Shown: piece after piece, positions 23,053 through 33,300 of the stretch
How positions within the stretch are numbered: the stretch's first letter is position 1
How the letters are laid out: the number at the start of each line of letters is the position of its first letter
DNA from: Torymus aiolomorphi
Lineage: Eukaryota; Arthropoda; Insecta; Hymenoptera; Torymidae
DNA: 64,000 nt
Direction of reading: 5' to 3'
Assembly: GCA_036365515.1 (NCBI GenBank)
Contig: CM070873.1
Span: 87,503,948 to 87,567,947 of the forward strand
Notes under the pieces: generated by a model
The model's input: only the letters and a program-made list of their open reading frames with translations
Database searches by the model: none
Told to the model about the DNA's origin: nothing
Made by a program: the position numbers and the translations under genes

Positions 23053-24094
23053 TATTCGCCTTGTTAAGACCAGCGTCAGCGCCCCTCGCGGCCAAAATTC
23101 GAGCTGCTTATTGAAGGATAAACACAGCTGATTAGCATGAGTGGTATACGAACCAATGATTATTTAATTAAAAAATAAAATAAGTAGTGATCCGATGAAC
23201 GTCTTAAAATCATTTATTGATTTGTCTGATATTATCAGATATATTGGCAATGGAACAAGGCCTTATGTGGAAGGCGAAAGAGTTTATAAGGCTAATCATA
23301 TAATATTTTGTGGGTTAGCCAAAGAAAGTAATGATTACTCAGCAGAGATAATAGCACTGTGCCTAAAAACGTCGGGTTTACAAGAATCTCCTCATGAAAT
23401 AAGAGTAAAGATCTCTTCAAATGTATGTGCTGATGAAAATATCATTCATTGTGTGTGCTCTTGTAAAGCTGGTATTTTGGGAAAATGCACTCTGTTGCAG
23501 TTTTAATTCACCTTCACAAGTCAGTTCAAAATTATTGTTTTGGTTATTTTCTTAATGATGAGTAATATTTAAAGCATTTACTTATAAAATGTGTTAATTC
23601 ATTTAAGAACTCCATCATGTATTATTCAAGATGCATCTTGCACGGATTTAAAACAACAGTGGGGTAAGCTAAAACAGACAGCTTCAAAAATGTATGAAGC
23701 TGTAGAATTGAAGCATTTTTGCCACTTGAAGAAAACAGATTCCAAATTCCTCAAAGTGAAATGTTCTTGTAAACCCGACGTTTTTAGGCACAGTGCTATT
23801 TATCTCTGCTGAGCAATCATTACTTTCTTTGGCTAACCCACAAAATATTATATGATTAACCTTATAAACTCTTTTGCCTTCCACATAAGGCCTTGTTCCA
23901 TTGCCAATATATCTGATAATATCAGACTAATCAATAAATGATTTTAAGGCGTTCGTCGGATCACTACTTATTTTATTTTTTAATTAATCTTTGGTTCGTA
24001 TACCGCTCATGCTAATCAGCTGTGTTTATCCTTCAATAAGCAGTTCGAATTTTGGCCGCGAGGGGCGCTGAAGCTGGTCTTGACAAGGCGAATA
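23053..24094. mobile_element. Foldback element carrying a SWIM zinc-finger gene fragment
   Basis: Long inverted arms (about 23053-23385 and 23766-24094) start TATTCGCCTTGTTAAGACCA. The arms include the 5' part of a coding frame, and the central 380 bp carry its continuation. Flanks share ATAGACT (left) and CATAGACT (right), which could be a decayed 9-10 bp target duplication as in Mutator-like elements. That assignment is tentative. Confidence 0.7.
23195..23765 (+). pseudogene. SWIM-type zinc-finger protein fragment
   Basis: The frame from ATG 23195 reads MNVLKSFIDLSDIIRYIGNG and reaches CVCSCKAGILGKC near 23450, the C-x-C...C part of a SWIM zinc finger. The expected final His appears only after a frameshift (HSVAVLIHLHKS in another frame), and a further block (CTDLKQQWGKLKQ, near 23638) follows before the inverted arm begins. 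SWIM domains occur in Mutator-like transposases and in transposon-linked or nuclease-associated proteins of invertebrates. I cannot tell which this was. It is a non-functional remnant. Confidence 0.6.
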
Positions 24095-24120
24095 CTCATA
24101 GACTGCGCGTTCCAGTGTAA

Positions 24121-24343
24121 GGGAGAATGTACATAAGCGCTGCGCTACGCTGAGCTACGCTACGCTACGCTGCGCTGCGCTACGCTGTCGCATTGATTAC
24201 TTGTAGACCTCGTCGCTGATTGGCTAATATTTAAATGTTAGCACGGGCATAAGAGGGATAAGCGGAGCATAAGTATCTTATGTCCACCTTATGCCCTCTT
24301 ATTCCTTATTCCTTCGCGTTATGCTTTTAGCGTGCAAAGGCCC
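24121..24343. mobile_element. Composite of two truncated MITEs (Q-type left half, N-type right half)
   Basis: The left half (GGGAGAATGTACATAAGCGC to about 24235) matches the complete MITE at 26339-26532. The right half (GCACGGGCATAAGAGG ... GCGTGCAAAGGCCC) matches the MITE at 56428-56691. The junction near 24240 probably reflects insertion of one into the other followed by deletion. Confidence 0.75.
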
Positions 24344-24631
24344 TATGAGATAAGCCTATGAGAGTAACATATTGAACGCCTGCCATGGGTCATGAGTATG
24401 CTAGATATCGAACAACTAGTTTTTTTCGCTTAGTACAAAAGCACAAAAGCACAAGCCTGTGCCTCTTAGGCAGAATCCACACTATACCTCTACCCCCTAT
24501 CCATACCCCGTATCCGTACCCCGTCGAATTTTCTTGTAGAGTTGGCTATCTCACAAAGTCTATGGTCCTCGAAGACATCGATAAGGGTGAATGTACATAA
24601 GCGCTGCGCTGCGCCGCGCCGTGCTGCGCCG

Positions 24632-25605
24632 GAGCCTTTCTAAAATAGATTCAGTTCAGTGATCAGTTCAGCTGTTCAGCTGTTCCGTGGTCTGAACGGA
24701 TCAAAACGTGAGTTTTCCGTCTACCTAGTATTGTATTACCAATAATCATCTCTACAAAAGCGACATCATCTTTAAGCTAAGAATCTTCGTCTTCTCAATC
24801 TCGACATTCTCGATCAACTCGGATATTAAGATGAGGACGAACGTGCTCCGAAATTCCTTCTCTTGCTCCGCGGAGCCTTAATCTCAAGATAGTTCTCTCT
24901 GTCTCATATATACTTATTTTATTCGTTAAGCAGAATAATAGGTTTAATTTTTCGAATTTTTAGATATCTGCAGAAGCAAGTTGTTCTTGATAAGCAGACA
25001 GCCCATTACCATTTTCGTCTTTCGAAAAGTAAACTGATTGCATGCATGTTTGTTCTAAATTTAGTATTCCATTATTTCCAATATAGTATTAAATATTTAA
25101 TCATGAATTGAAGTAAACTTTGTTACTAAGTAATATATGGTGTCTGATTATTATGAAGGTCTGATTATCTGTTAAACTTTTTTTTTTATTGTATTACCTT
25201 TATATCCATTGTTTCTTAATGGTCTTATCACTATACACAATAAGTACTTAAGTATTTTTATAGCTTTGAAAACACATGATTATTTTATAATTTTTTAAAT
25301 AAATAACATATTTATGAACTTTATTTTAAAATAACAATAAATATAAATAATGGAATTCTAAACAGATAAAAGATAATTAATTATCATAAAATTCATAATT
25401 TTCTTTTTATAAAAAATCAAATTCCCAACTTCACCTGGTATAATCGCTATATAAGTAACCGCATAGAACTTTGCGCCAAAGCTGCACGTAGTAGTATAAT
25501 TAATTTAATGATCATTGGTAATACAATACTAGGTAGGCGGAAAACTCCACGGAACAGCTCAACAGCTGAACTGAACACTGAACTGAATCTATTGTAGAAA
25601 GGTTC
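24632..25605. mobile_element. Element G: 974-bp inverted-repeat element with CCG flanks
   Basis: Terminal repeats begin GAGCCTTTCTA and continue through TAGATTCAGTTCAGTG and AACAGCTG for about 100 bp. The trinucleotide CCG flanks both sides (24629-24631, 25606-25608). The CTTTCTA core and CNG duplication recall MITE E. The middle is AT-rich and non-coding. Confidence 0.72.
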
Positions 25606-25888
25606 CCGTGCTGCCGCTGCGCTGAAGCTTAGCTCTGCCGTTCCGTTCCATTCGTATATTCTTACAAAAAAATCAGCAGTTGCATGTCTATGATATTTAT
25701 AAATCACGGACGATGTGTATATGCTCCAAAATGAAAAGTTAAATAAATGAAGGGATCGTTTAGATGACGGACAGTTCAAGAACAAAAGTATTTTAAGCCG
25801 AGAAAGAAAACACAAAACCCAATTGATATGATATACTATGAATTATAAAATTGATTGGAAAATGCAGCTATTGATGAATAAGATGGAA

Positions 25889-26182
25889 TTAGGCGATAAT
25901 GGGATGTCCTTTAACCAGTTCAAATAAATGATGAAATTGATTAAAACTTATGTTAATAAATCTATAAAACTCTTCATGATCCTTTAATGCAAAATATTTA
26001 AATAAAGTGCTATAAGCACTATGAATATTTGTTTGAGGTATTGCTAAATGTGGTCGAACCCACCACCTTCTGCAAGATTGTTGTTTCTTTTTTTTTAATT
26101 TTTTTAACAATTTCAATAACTTTAATGAAATTATACATTTTTCTAGTTTTTTTATTTTGGCTTCAATCATAATCATAACCAT
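25889..26182 (-). pseudogene. PIF/Harbinger (HARBI1-like) transposase N-terminal fragment
   Basis: The fragment reads RRWWVRPHLAIPQTN and then a helical block around HEEFYRFINISFNQFHHLFE. This RRWWVRP...F..F.R.S...F..L pattern opens the DDE transposase of PIF/Harbinger elements. It stops after LVKGHPIIA, so the DDE catalytic region is missing. The Lys-rich N-terminus (KKLEKCIISLKLLKLLKKLK) may be out of the original frame. It lies in the minus orientation close to the right end of element P, as expected for the 5' part of its gene. Confidence 0.75.
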
Positions 26183-26338
26183 GAAAATGATAGATGTACG
26201 ACATAGATCTATAGAATTGTACCATTAACAATGGAATATAGAAACAGAACTATGGACCAGCGCAAGCAGAGAACCGCGCAGCGCAGCGCGGCGTAAGACG
26301 GCGCAGCGAAGCGCGGCGCTTATGTACATTCACCCTAA

Positions 26339-26532
26339 GGGAGAATGTACATAAGCGCTGCGCTCCGCTGAGCTACGCTACGCTGTCGCATTGATTATTT
26401 GTAGACCACGTCGCTGATTGGCTAACATTTAAATATTACCCAATCAGCGACGACGTCTATAAGTAATCAATGCAACAGCGTAGCGTAGCGTAGCTCAGCG
26501 TAGCGCAGCGCAGCGCTTATGTACATTCTCCC
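26339..26532. mobile_element. MITE Q, 194 bp, PIF/Harbinger-like
   Basis: Almost perfect palindrome with ends GGGAGAATGTACATAAGCGC, rich in CGCTACGCT repeats, flanked by TAA at 26336-26338 and 26533-26535. It inserted at the very target duplication of element P. The centre holds ATTGG and CCAAT facing each other (26417-26421, 26440-26444). Confidence 0.88.
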
Positions 26533-26694
26533 TAATGAAAATGAGAAGCGGATCTATGAGAGTACCATAGACTTTGTGAGATAGCCAACTCTACGAGGAA
26601 ATTCGACGCGGTACGGATACGGGGTACGGATAGGGGCCAGGGGTATAGTGTGGATTCTGCCTTATGTGGACTCGCTCTTAAGACCATAAACTTC

Positions 26695-27301
26695 GGCCCT
26701 GGCCACATATGTGAATACGCTTGCGCATGAATGCGACCGACCCCACTCCAGCCCGCAGAATTTTTCGATTCTTTGTATTTTGTAACTAAAGAAATAATAT
26801 TCTTGTTTGTAAATCAATTCCTTCAACTATAATTTAATTTCCTCCATTTTCCTCTACATTTTGTTTAAGATTTTAATGTTATATTTTTTTTCTTTTAAAG
26901 TAAACACATTATAGTCATTTATTAAATCTTGTAAAAAATTGTGAACATATAGAAAAAAACTAATGGTGGAGGAAAATGGAGGAAATTACATTTTAGTTGG
27001 AGGAATTGATTTACAAACAAGAATATTATTTCTTTAGTCACAAAATAAAAAGAATCGAAAAATTCTGCGGGCTGGAGTGGGGTCGGTATGAATGCGTACG
27101 GCGCAGCGGAATCACTAGACGGCCTAAGCGAAACTCGCTAGTGCTAACTGTAGAGAAAAGTCAATATGACTTCGTGAACCCTCTCAACAATAGAAGTTCC
27201 TCACGAAACCATAGTGACTTTCCTGCAAAGTTGGCATTACAAAGTTTTCCTAGTGACTCCACTATGCGTACGCAAGCGTATTCACATATGTGGCCAGGGC
27301 C
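26695..27301. mobile_element. MITE J, 607 bp
   Basis: Terminal repeats GGCCCTGGCCACATATGTGA, then ATACGCTTGCG and a long shared arm through TTTTTCGATTCTTTGTATTT. The right arm is interrupted by about 190 bp (27085-27270) of unrelated sequence with its own small inverted repeats. Flanks are TTC and TTA, so a TTA duplication with one change is plausible. Confidence 0.75.
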
Positions 27302-27552
27302 TTATAGACATAGACTGCGCGCTCTCGGCGTGAAGCCTACGATGGCGGCGCGTGGTCATGTTATCTCTCTCGCACACCTATAGTGGTGGGCGTAGAGGGG
27401 AAACGGTGACGGCAGAAGAGGAGAGGGCGTTGAGGGGAACACTCTCCTCCAACCAAGCGCCCATTAGAAAGAGAGAGCATGCAGCTATTGCCCTCTCTCT
27501 CTTGCCCGGCTTCAGCGCTTTACACTGGAGCGCGAAGTCTATCTCTATTCTA

Positions 27553-28075
27553 TGCTTACGACCCGAGTCGGGGTCTTTGGGAGCAGAAAGGCGCTTCTGC
27601 AATGGTCGCTGCATCGACCAATTAGATGGTGGAATTCGTTCGTTCAATTAAGCGCTGAAGCGCAAGAAGTCGCGGAAAATTTGAAATAAAGATTTGAACA
27701 GGAAATAATTAAATTTGAACTTCGAGATTTATTAAAACAATTAATGACTTTGACTTTGACAGAATTTCCGCGTTAGCGTGACTCGATATAATTCAATGTG
27801 ATCGTGCTGACACTGAGACGTTATTAGGGTCCAAATTCATAGTCGTAAGTGAGACGCGAGTCGGACTCAAGTAAGGTCTGAAGCCATGCTTTAGTATATC
27901 TATAGATATACTATATAGATATAAAAAGTACGGTGTGCGTGCGTGTGTGTGTGTGTATATATATATATATACACACATACACCGTACTTGAGACCGTCTC
28001 AGCGTCTAAGAATTCTGGCCCAGAACGCGTGCACTAGTTCAACTGAGCTACGAAGCGTCTTATGTACTTGGTAGC
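27553..28075 (-). mobile_element. Gypsy LTR fragment
   Basis: Matches the LTRs at 962-2395 and 52773-53474 from the CGAGTCGGGGTC block through GCTGAAGCGCAAGAAGTCGC to GTACTTGGTAGCGA. Both ends are degraded and no duplication is visible. It contains an inserted GT/TA microsatellite hairpin (27928-27988) whose ends read GTACGGTGT. Confidence 0.78.
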
Positions 28076-28156
28076 GAGGTGGTGGGTAAACGACACGATT
28101 TGGGTATTTTCGATGTGTCGCGCGTATAAAATGTCATTAATGTAAAATATGTATGA

Positions 28157-28464
28157 CAGTGAATTCACATTGCATGCCGGGTCCTTTCTACATATGTGTG
28201 TTCTGTCTGTTCTAGACAACTTCTCTCTATGTCTGTCTCTGTCTTACATAAACGGAACAGATCTATCTGTCTTTGTTGGGAACACACAGAACACACAGAA
28301 CACACATATGTAGAAAGGCCCCTGTATGCCTATGCCGTATGCGTTTACTACTCGTAGACTTCCCTGCTGATTGGCTGAGCTTTAAAAAACAGCCAATCAG
28401 TGGGGAAGTTACGAGTAGTAAACGCACACGGCATAGGCATACGGCATGCAATGTGGATTCACTG
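28157..28464. mobile_element. PIF/Harbinger-like MITE (CAGTGAATYC family) hosting MITE E
   Basis: Ends CAGTGAATTCACATTGCATG and complement; the flanks TGA and TAA suggest a decayed TAA duplication. The interior holds the facing pentamers ATTGG (28370-28374) and CCAAT (28393-28397). MITE E interrupts its left arm at 28180-28321. Confidence 0.83.
28180..28321. mobile_element. MITE E copy 2 (142 bp)
   Basis: Same sequence as the other two copies. Flanks are CCG (28177-28179) and CTG (28322-28324). The other arm of the host MITE shows the uninterrupted target GCATGCCGTATGCC. Confidence 0.85.
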
Positions 28465-29480
28465 TAAATATATATCGTAGAAAATGTCGTAAATGTTTTT
28501 GTTGATATTCTACTGTTATATTTACTATAATTATATTATAAATATAACTTTTTATACTAAATTTATAAATTATAATTTATTATTTTTAATTTTAAAATAA
28601 GTACTAATATTAAAAAAATGTTAAATTATCTAGAATTCATAATCTAGAATTCTCATACATATTTCTATGTGTAGAAATTAATACTTTTTCACAGATATTA
28701 GTACCTACTTATTTTTAAGATTAAAAATAATAAAAAATTATAATATTTAAATTTACTATAAAAAGTTAGTTCAAAATTAACCGTTTTCTATGCGGTCGTT
28801 GTTGATAAATTAAGAACACTTAATTTAAAAGAAGAAAAAAAAAATATTATTGAAAAGCAAATATAAATTTATTGAGCTTTATAAACTTTTTGTATAGTGT
28901 ATCTACCGTGATGTATAATATTACGTACGTGTATAAAATAATAGCGTAAAATATGTAATATTCAACATGTCGTTAAATACATTTTCGACGCGTAATTTTC
29001 GACCTACCCCCACCACTTCGGCCCCAGTTGCAGCCGTGAACCGTGATGCTAGCGCGCGTGATGGCATGAGTCGACGAGTTGTGCAACATTTTGATCTTTT
29101 GCCATGCGGCGTTCCGGCGCTAGCATCGCCGACAAGACTTTTTCCAGAATAAGCCAAAAATGAAATAATATGAGGAACTTGCAATGTAAAATATTTCTAG
29201 AAGAGGAGATTGAAACCGTTGAAAAAAATAAATTTTTTAATGTTCAGAAAATGACTCAATACTTCCGCGTACGCGCCCTACATGATCATCTCGCGTATTT
29301 TGACGTTTAATGATCGTCACGTTTTGTTTCCTAACAGAATTATGAGCTGCAAAGAGTTGCAGAAAAATATTTTTATCGGTTAGACTGAGCAATGAGCATG
29401 TATCGTCATCTGTTTTTGAGAAATACGTGCGCGTACGTGGTGGGGATGGATAAAAGGTCAAAATAACTATTGAGAAAATT
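28465..29480. other. AT-rich intergenic sequence with one small unassigned frame
   Basis: Mostly A/T with some weak inverted repeats (28560-28780). A GC-richer island at 28967-29152 opens a 61-codon frame (starts MSLNTFSTRNF) that I do not recognise. It might be a decayed exon or repeat. No splice or promoter evidence supports it. Confidence 0.4.
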
Positions 29481-29885
29481 AACAAGAGAAGTTGAGTCGG
29501 TCAACTTTTGGATTCCCGGCGGTAGTCGAAGAGCACCTGTCGCGACTCGCGACACGCTTTTCTCCCTCCCCCAACGCCCCAACGGCATCGCGAGCGCCGA
29601 GAGAGAGAGAGAGATCAACGCGAGGGGCGGCAGCGACTCGCAAGGACGGATTTCCGGTGGCGCCATTTGTCTACCTCTTCGAGTCTCCGGCAGAAGCAGT
29701 TCTCCTTACTACGCGTGTATCTTCGGTGAAGCTCCACGCGCATTTCTCCGCCCCGTAGAGGTGTTATAAGTTGGATTTCCCCAAACAAGTCAGGCTAGCA
29801 CGTAAGTACGCACGAGAAGAAAATATAGAGCGAGGGCGTTGATTTTCCGACGATAGCTTGTCGTCAAGGAAGCAAAACGTTTTCT

Positions 29886-29921
<36 letters not shown>

Positions 29922-30378
29922 AGTGAACATGCCTCGACCTTGTTGCTCGCGCGGCTTTGGCTTGAGTTGCAATTGATTGTAGAAACTCGGACTTATTATT
30001 GCGCGATGTAATAGTGCTAATATTGTCGGAATAATTGTAGCAAACGAGCCGCGAGCGGCCTGCTGCCTCGATATGCTTAGCTGGAGGCGGCGGCATGTCG
30101 ACGCATGCGGCGCGGCGGCAACGCTCTCTTTTTCCCCAAACTCTCCCCCCCCCCTAGCCTCCCCGCCATTCTGCGTGTCTTTCTCCAAGTACTTTTGCCG
30201 CGGCGTCTTGTTCGCGTCGCGTCGCTCTCACTCTCTCACGAGTTCTGTTTCTCTTATTCAAGGTCTGACTCACGCCAGAGGAGAATCGTCTGCCCGCGCA
30301 CTCTTATTCCGGCTCGCCGTGTCCTGCGTGTGAGGTGAATCAACTACCGGCTCAAGTTATTTTTCGATTGGCTCGAAA
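29480..30378 (+). promoter_or_regulatory. Probable promoter and 5' UTR of the RNA-binding protein gene
   Basis: CpG- and GC-rich against an AT-rich background, with GA-repeat tracts at 29597-29614 and 29892-29917 of the kind bound by GAGA-type factors in insects. No in-frame long coding sequence with protein-like content is seen. The first coding ATG lies at its right edge (30379). The exact transcription start cannot be read. Confidence 0.6.
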
Positions 30379-33300
30379 ATGAATAATCTGGTAAGTGTAT
30401 ATCATACTTTTTTTTCGTATACGAACACGCACGTAGAAGCGGTATATTAAGTCGATGATTCGAAAACTCCCAAAGTGGCTGTGCTCGCGCTCGTCTTCTA
30501 GTTTTCCCACTTGCCGCTGTTGTTGCGAGCTCAAACTATATTTTTGCAACGCGACTGCTTTCTTTTTTTTTTTAACTTCTCAAAAGTCGTTCTCGTGTAA
30601 GAAACTCGATAATTGGGTAACGTGTAGTTGTGTCTCAGTACACTCCAAACATCGTAGCGCCATGTATAAGTACTTTTCTATCGATGAAGGCATTTCTCAG
30701 TATTGTGTATTGCAGTGAAATATTTAAAAAACAACTTTTAATTAATTTTCGTAAGTTAACTTTAAACCGGTAGATATGGGCAAATTCTACTAGTGCAAAC
30801 ATACTATTAAATACCGTGCTTAATTTGTTTAACTGCATAAATTAAGGTTGTACTAGAAATATGTTTTAGAACATGAATATCAAAAAGGCAGAAATGTGTA
30901 TTGAAGCACAAAAGAATGTTGAGACGTAGTCTTATTCTATCGTATTAGAAGCGTCCCGTCGCCGATAAGCATGGGGGCGCGAGAACGCGAAGATATAGAA
31001 TTGAACATCAGAGGGCTCTTCCTGTCTTCAAAGTTCCCACATTTTTATAAGTTCATAAAATTAAATTTTGGAAGTTATTGTTGCAAAGTATTCAACTTTT
31101 AATTAACACAAATGAATAATTAGATTCATATAATAAATATATGATATTTCAACAGTTCCTATTACCGACCGAGTAAATTTCACAATTGTGCAAAATCACG
31201 AGTGCACTCTACCACTCTGTAAAAGTTTTAAATCAAAATATTCATTTGTTATTGTGTGAATTTTAAACAATTCCTTTTAAATTATGATAATTGCACCACA
31301 AAATTTTGTTCAAAATTTACGCAAAAACTAATTGATATTTTGACTCGAAATTTGAATAAAGTAGTAGAATCTTATACAACTTACAGGAGTATATACTCTT
31401 GATTTAGTACAATTATAAGTGTTCTTTTTTAAAATTCAGAACTGAAATTTACTTAGTTGTTATAGGTTAACTTTTAATTAATAGTACATTATGACACTGG
31501 TGTGGAACGTAATTATTTACCACGTGAAATTTTTCGAAAAGTCGAATGTGGTCAAAATCAGCTTATGCACGAGTTTCATATAGTATTTTATAAGTACCAC
31601 AAGCTTAAGGTGGTTCTTTCACGACTTCCCTAGTCAAAGCAGTGCTAAATGAAGAGGGTACGTAAAATTAGAAAAACCATAGTTGAAATGTGATTTATTT
31701 ATTTAAAATTATAGAAATAGTCAATGTATTATAAATAAAGTGTGTTTTACATGACTAAGATAGCTTCTTTAACATGATGTCGATATTTTAGAAACAGCAC
31801 AAACAATTATTGGTAAAACATTTTCATCTTTTTTGTTTCTTAACTGATTTAGTTTTCAAGGTCTCATTTTGTTTCTTAAGGACACTCTTGCGAGTACAAC
31901 TGAAGTCAAATATTATCTAAAAGTGAACAAAAATATCTATGCGTGTCTATAGACTTAAAAATCGAAAAATGATTTATGCATATCATTAGAATAAACATTG
32001 CATTTGTGGTTGATCGTCTATCTTTAAAATACATAGACATTAACTTGATCCCTTCTGAATTGATGATATAGATATACTGTAGTACTACAGTTACAAGACG
32101 CCATGGTTAGCTTCTGCTATATGAAGAGGTTATGTTGCGTGATTCGTACAGTTCTTAAAATTACTTTGACTGATATCTTAATATTTTCCATGGTTACGAG
32201 TAATTTACGACATATGATCTGAAAGAGAAAAAGATCAAAAAATTGTTTACATTCCGCAAATATTCGGCTTTACTAGTTTTTTCCTTCCGCCACATAAGAG
32301 CCTATACAAAAAGTCAAAATTTAAAACTTTAATTTCATCAAATTTTGCACGGTAACCGGTTTTAAAAAGGACACCATCAGATTCAGCATATCGTAAATAA
32401 TTAAAAATGATGCTTGAGAGTTCATAAATTTTCATGCAAGAGTGTTCTTAAGTAGTTTCATGGGGTCTTTCGAAGGAAAAATTTAAAATTATTAAGAAAG
32501 TTATAGCCAATTGTTTATAAATTCATGCAGAGGGTTAAAAAAATATTTCTTTTTAATTGGTTATAACTTTCTTAGTTTTGAGTAATTTTAAATTTTTCCT
32601 TGGGCAAGTCAAAATGAAATTACTTAAGGAACAAAATGAGACCTTGAAAATTAAAATCGGTCAAGAAACAAAAAAGATTAAGATGTTTTATCAATAATTG
32701 TTTGTGCTGTTTCTAAAATATCGACTTTTTGTTAAAAAAGCTATCTTAGTCATGTTCAATACACTTTATTTATAATACACTGAATCTCTATTATTTAAAA
32801 TAAATAAATCACATTTCAACTATGGTTTTTTTTAATTTTAGGTACCCTGTTTATTTAGCACTGCTTTGACTAGGGAAGTCACGAAAGAACCACCTTAACC
32901 TCTAGGCTGACGGAAAGCTTAAATATAGCCTCTACCTGTCATCGAAACATTGTATAGTTTATATCTAAGATATAGTGACATGGTTTGGGCATTTTCTAAG
33001 GGGATATCCCTTCAAATCCTGGCAGTCTAAAGGTTAAAAATCATGTCAAAGTTGCGATTTTTAGCTTAGAGTGGTATAAAAATGATTCTTTTGCGAGTAT
33101 GGTTGTCACCCTTGCTTTGTGCGTGGAAGAATCATTTTTATCACACTAATATCGGAAAGAACTAATTCGGGTCCTCGTTTATTTTTCTTCTATTGGTTGC
33201 AATTTACATAAAAGTTGAGTGTCAATACGTTACAATGTTAATCAATTTAATTTTTTTATTTTTTAACCCTTTGAGAGGCGGCGTATTATATATGATACAT

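Larger units (their letters stand above)
14961..24468. mobile_element. Element B: inverted-repeat element later split by the giant palindrome
   Basis: A short left end (AAGAGGTACAGG, 14960-14971) is followed, after the giant element, by CACAGGCCTCTGCTTTTGTG (22861-22880) and about 85 bp more. This matches in reverse the segment 24360-24468, which ends AAGCCTGTGCCTCTTA. I infer that the 14972-22858 element inserted into one terminal repeat of B. The interior of B holds MITE L', the SWIM foldback element and a composite MITE. Its own target duplication cannot be read because element C inserted at the TTA on its right end. Confidence 0.55.
24585..26335. mobile_element. Element P: PIF/Harbinger transposon with transposase remnant
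   Basis: Ends GGGTGAATGTACATAAGCGC and complement, flanked by TAA at 24582-24584 and 26336-26338. It carries a minus-strand transposase fragment at 25889-26182 and was itself invaded by element G (24632-25605). This is the only element of the group in the window that still shows transposase coding sequence. Confidence 0.85.
24469..26661. mobile_element. Element C: PIF/Harbinger-like MITE split by a second Harbinger element
   Basis: Terminal repeats GGCAGAATCCACACTATACC (left) and complement (right, ending 26661) extend about 110 bp inward on each side. TTA duplications lie at 24466-24468 and 26662-26664. Its interior is occupied by element P (24585-26335) and MITE Q (26339-26532). Confidence 0.85.

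Noticed and set aside
29470..30338. Several 60-130 codon frames on both strands in the GC-rich region upstream of the RNA-binding protein gene
   Set aside because: Overlapping frames in many phases with low-complexity Arg/Ser/Leu content are expected from GC-rich promoter and 5' UTR DNA; none resembles a known protein.
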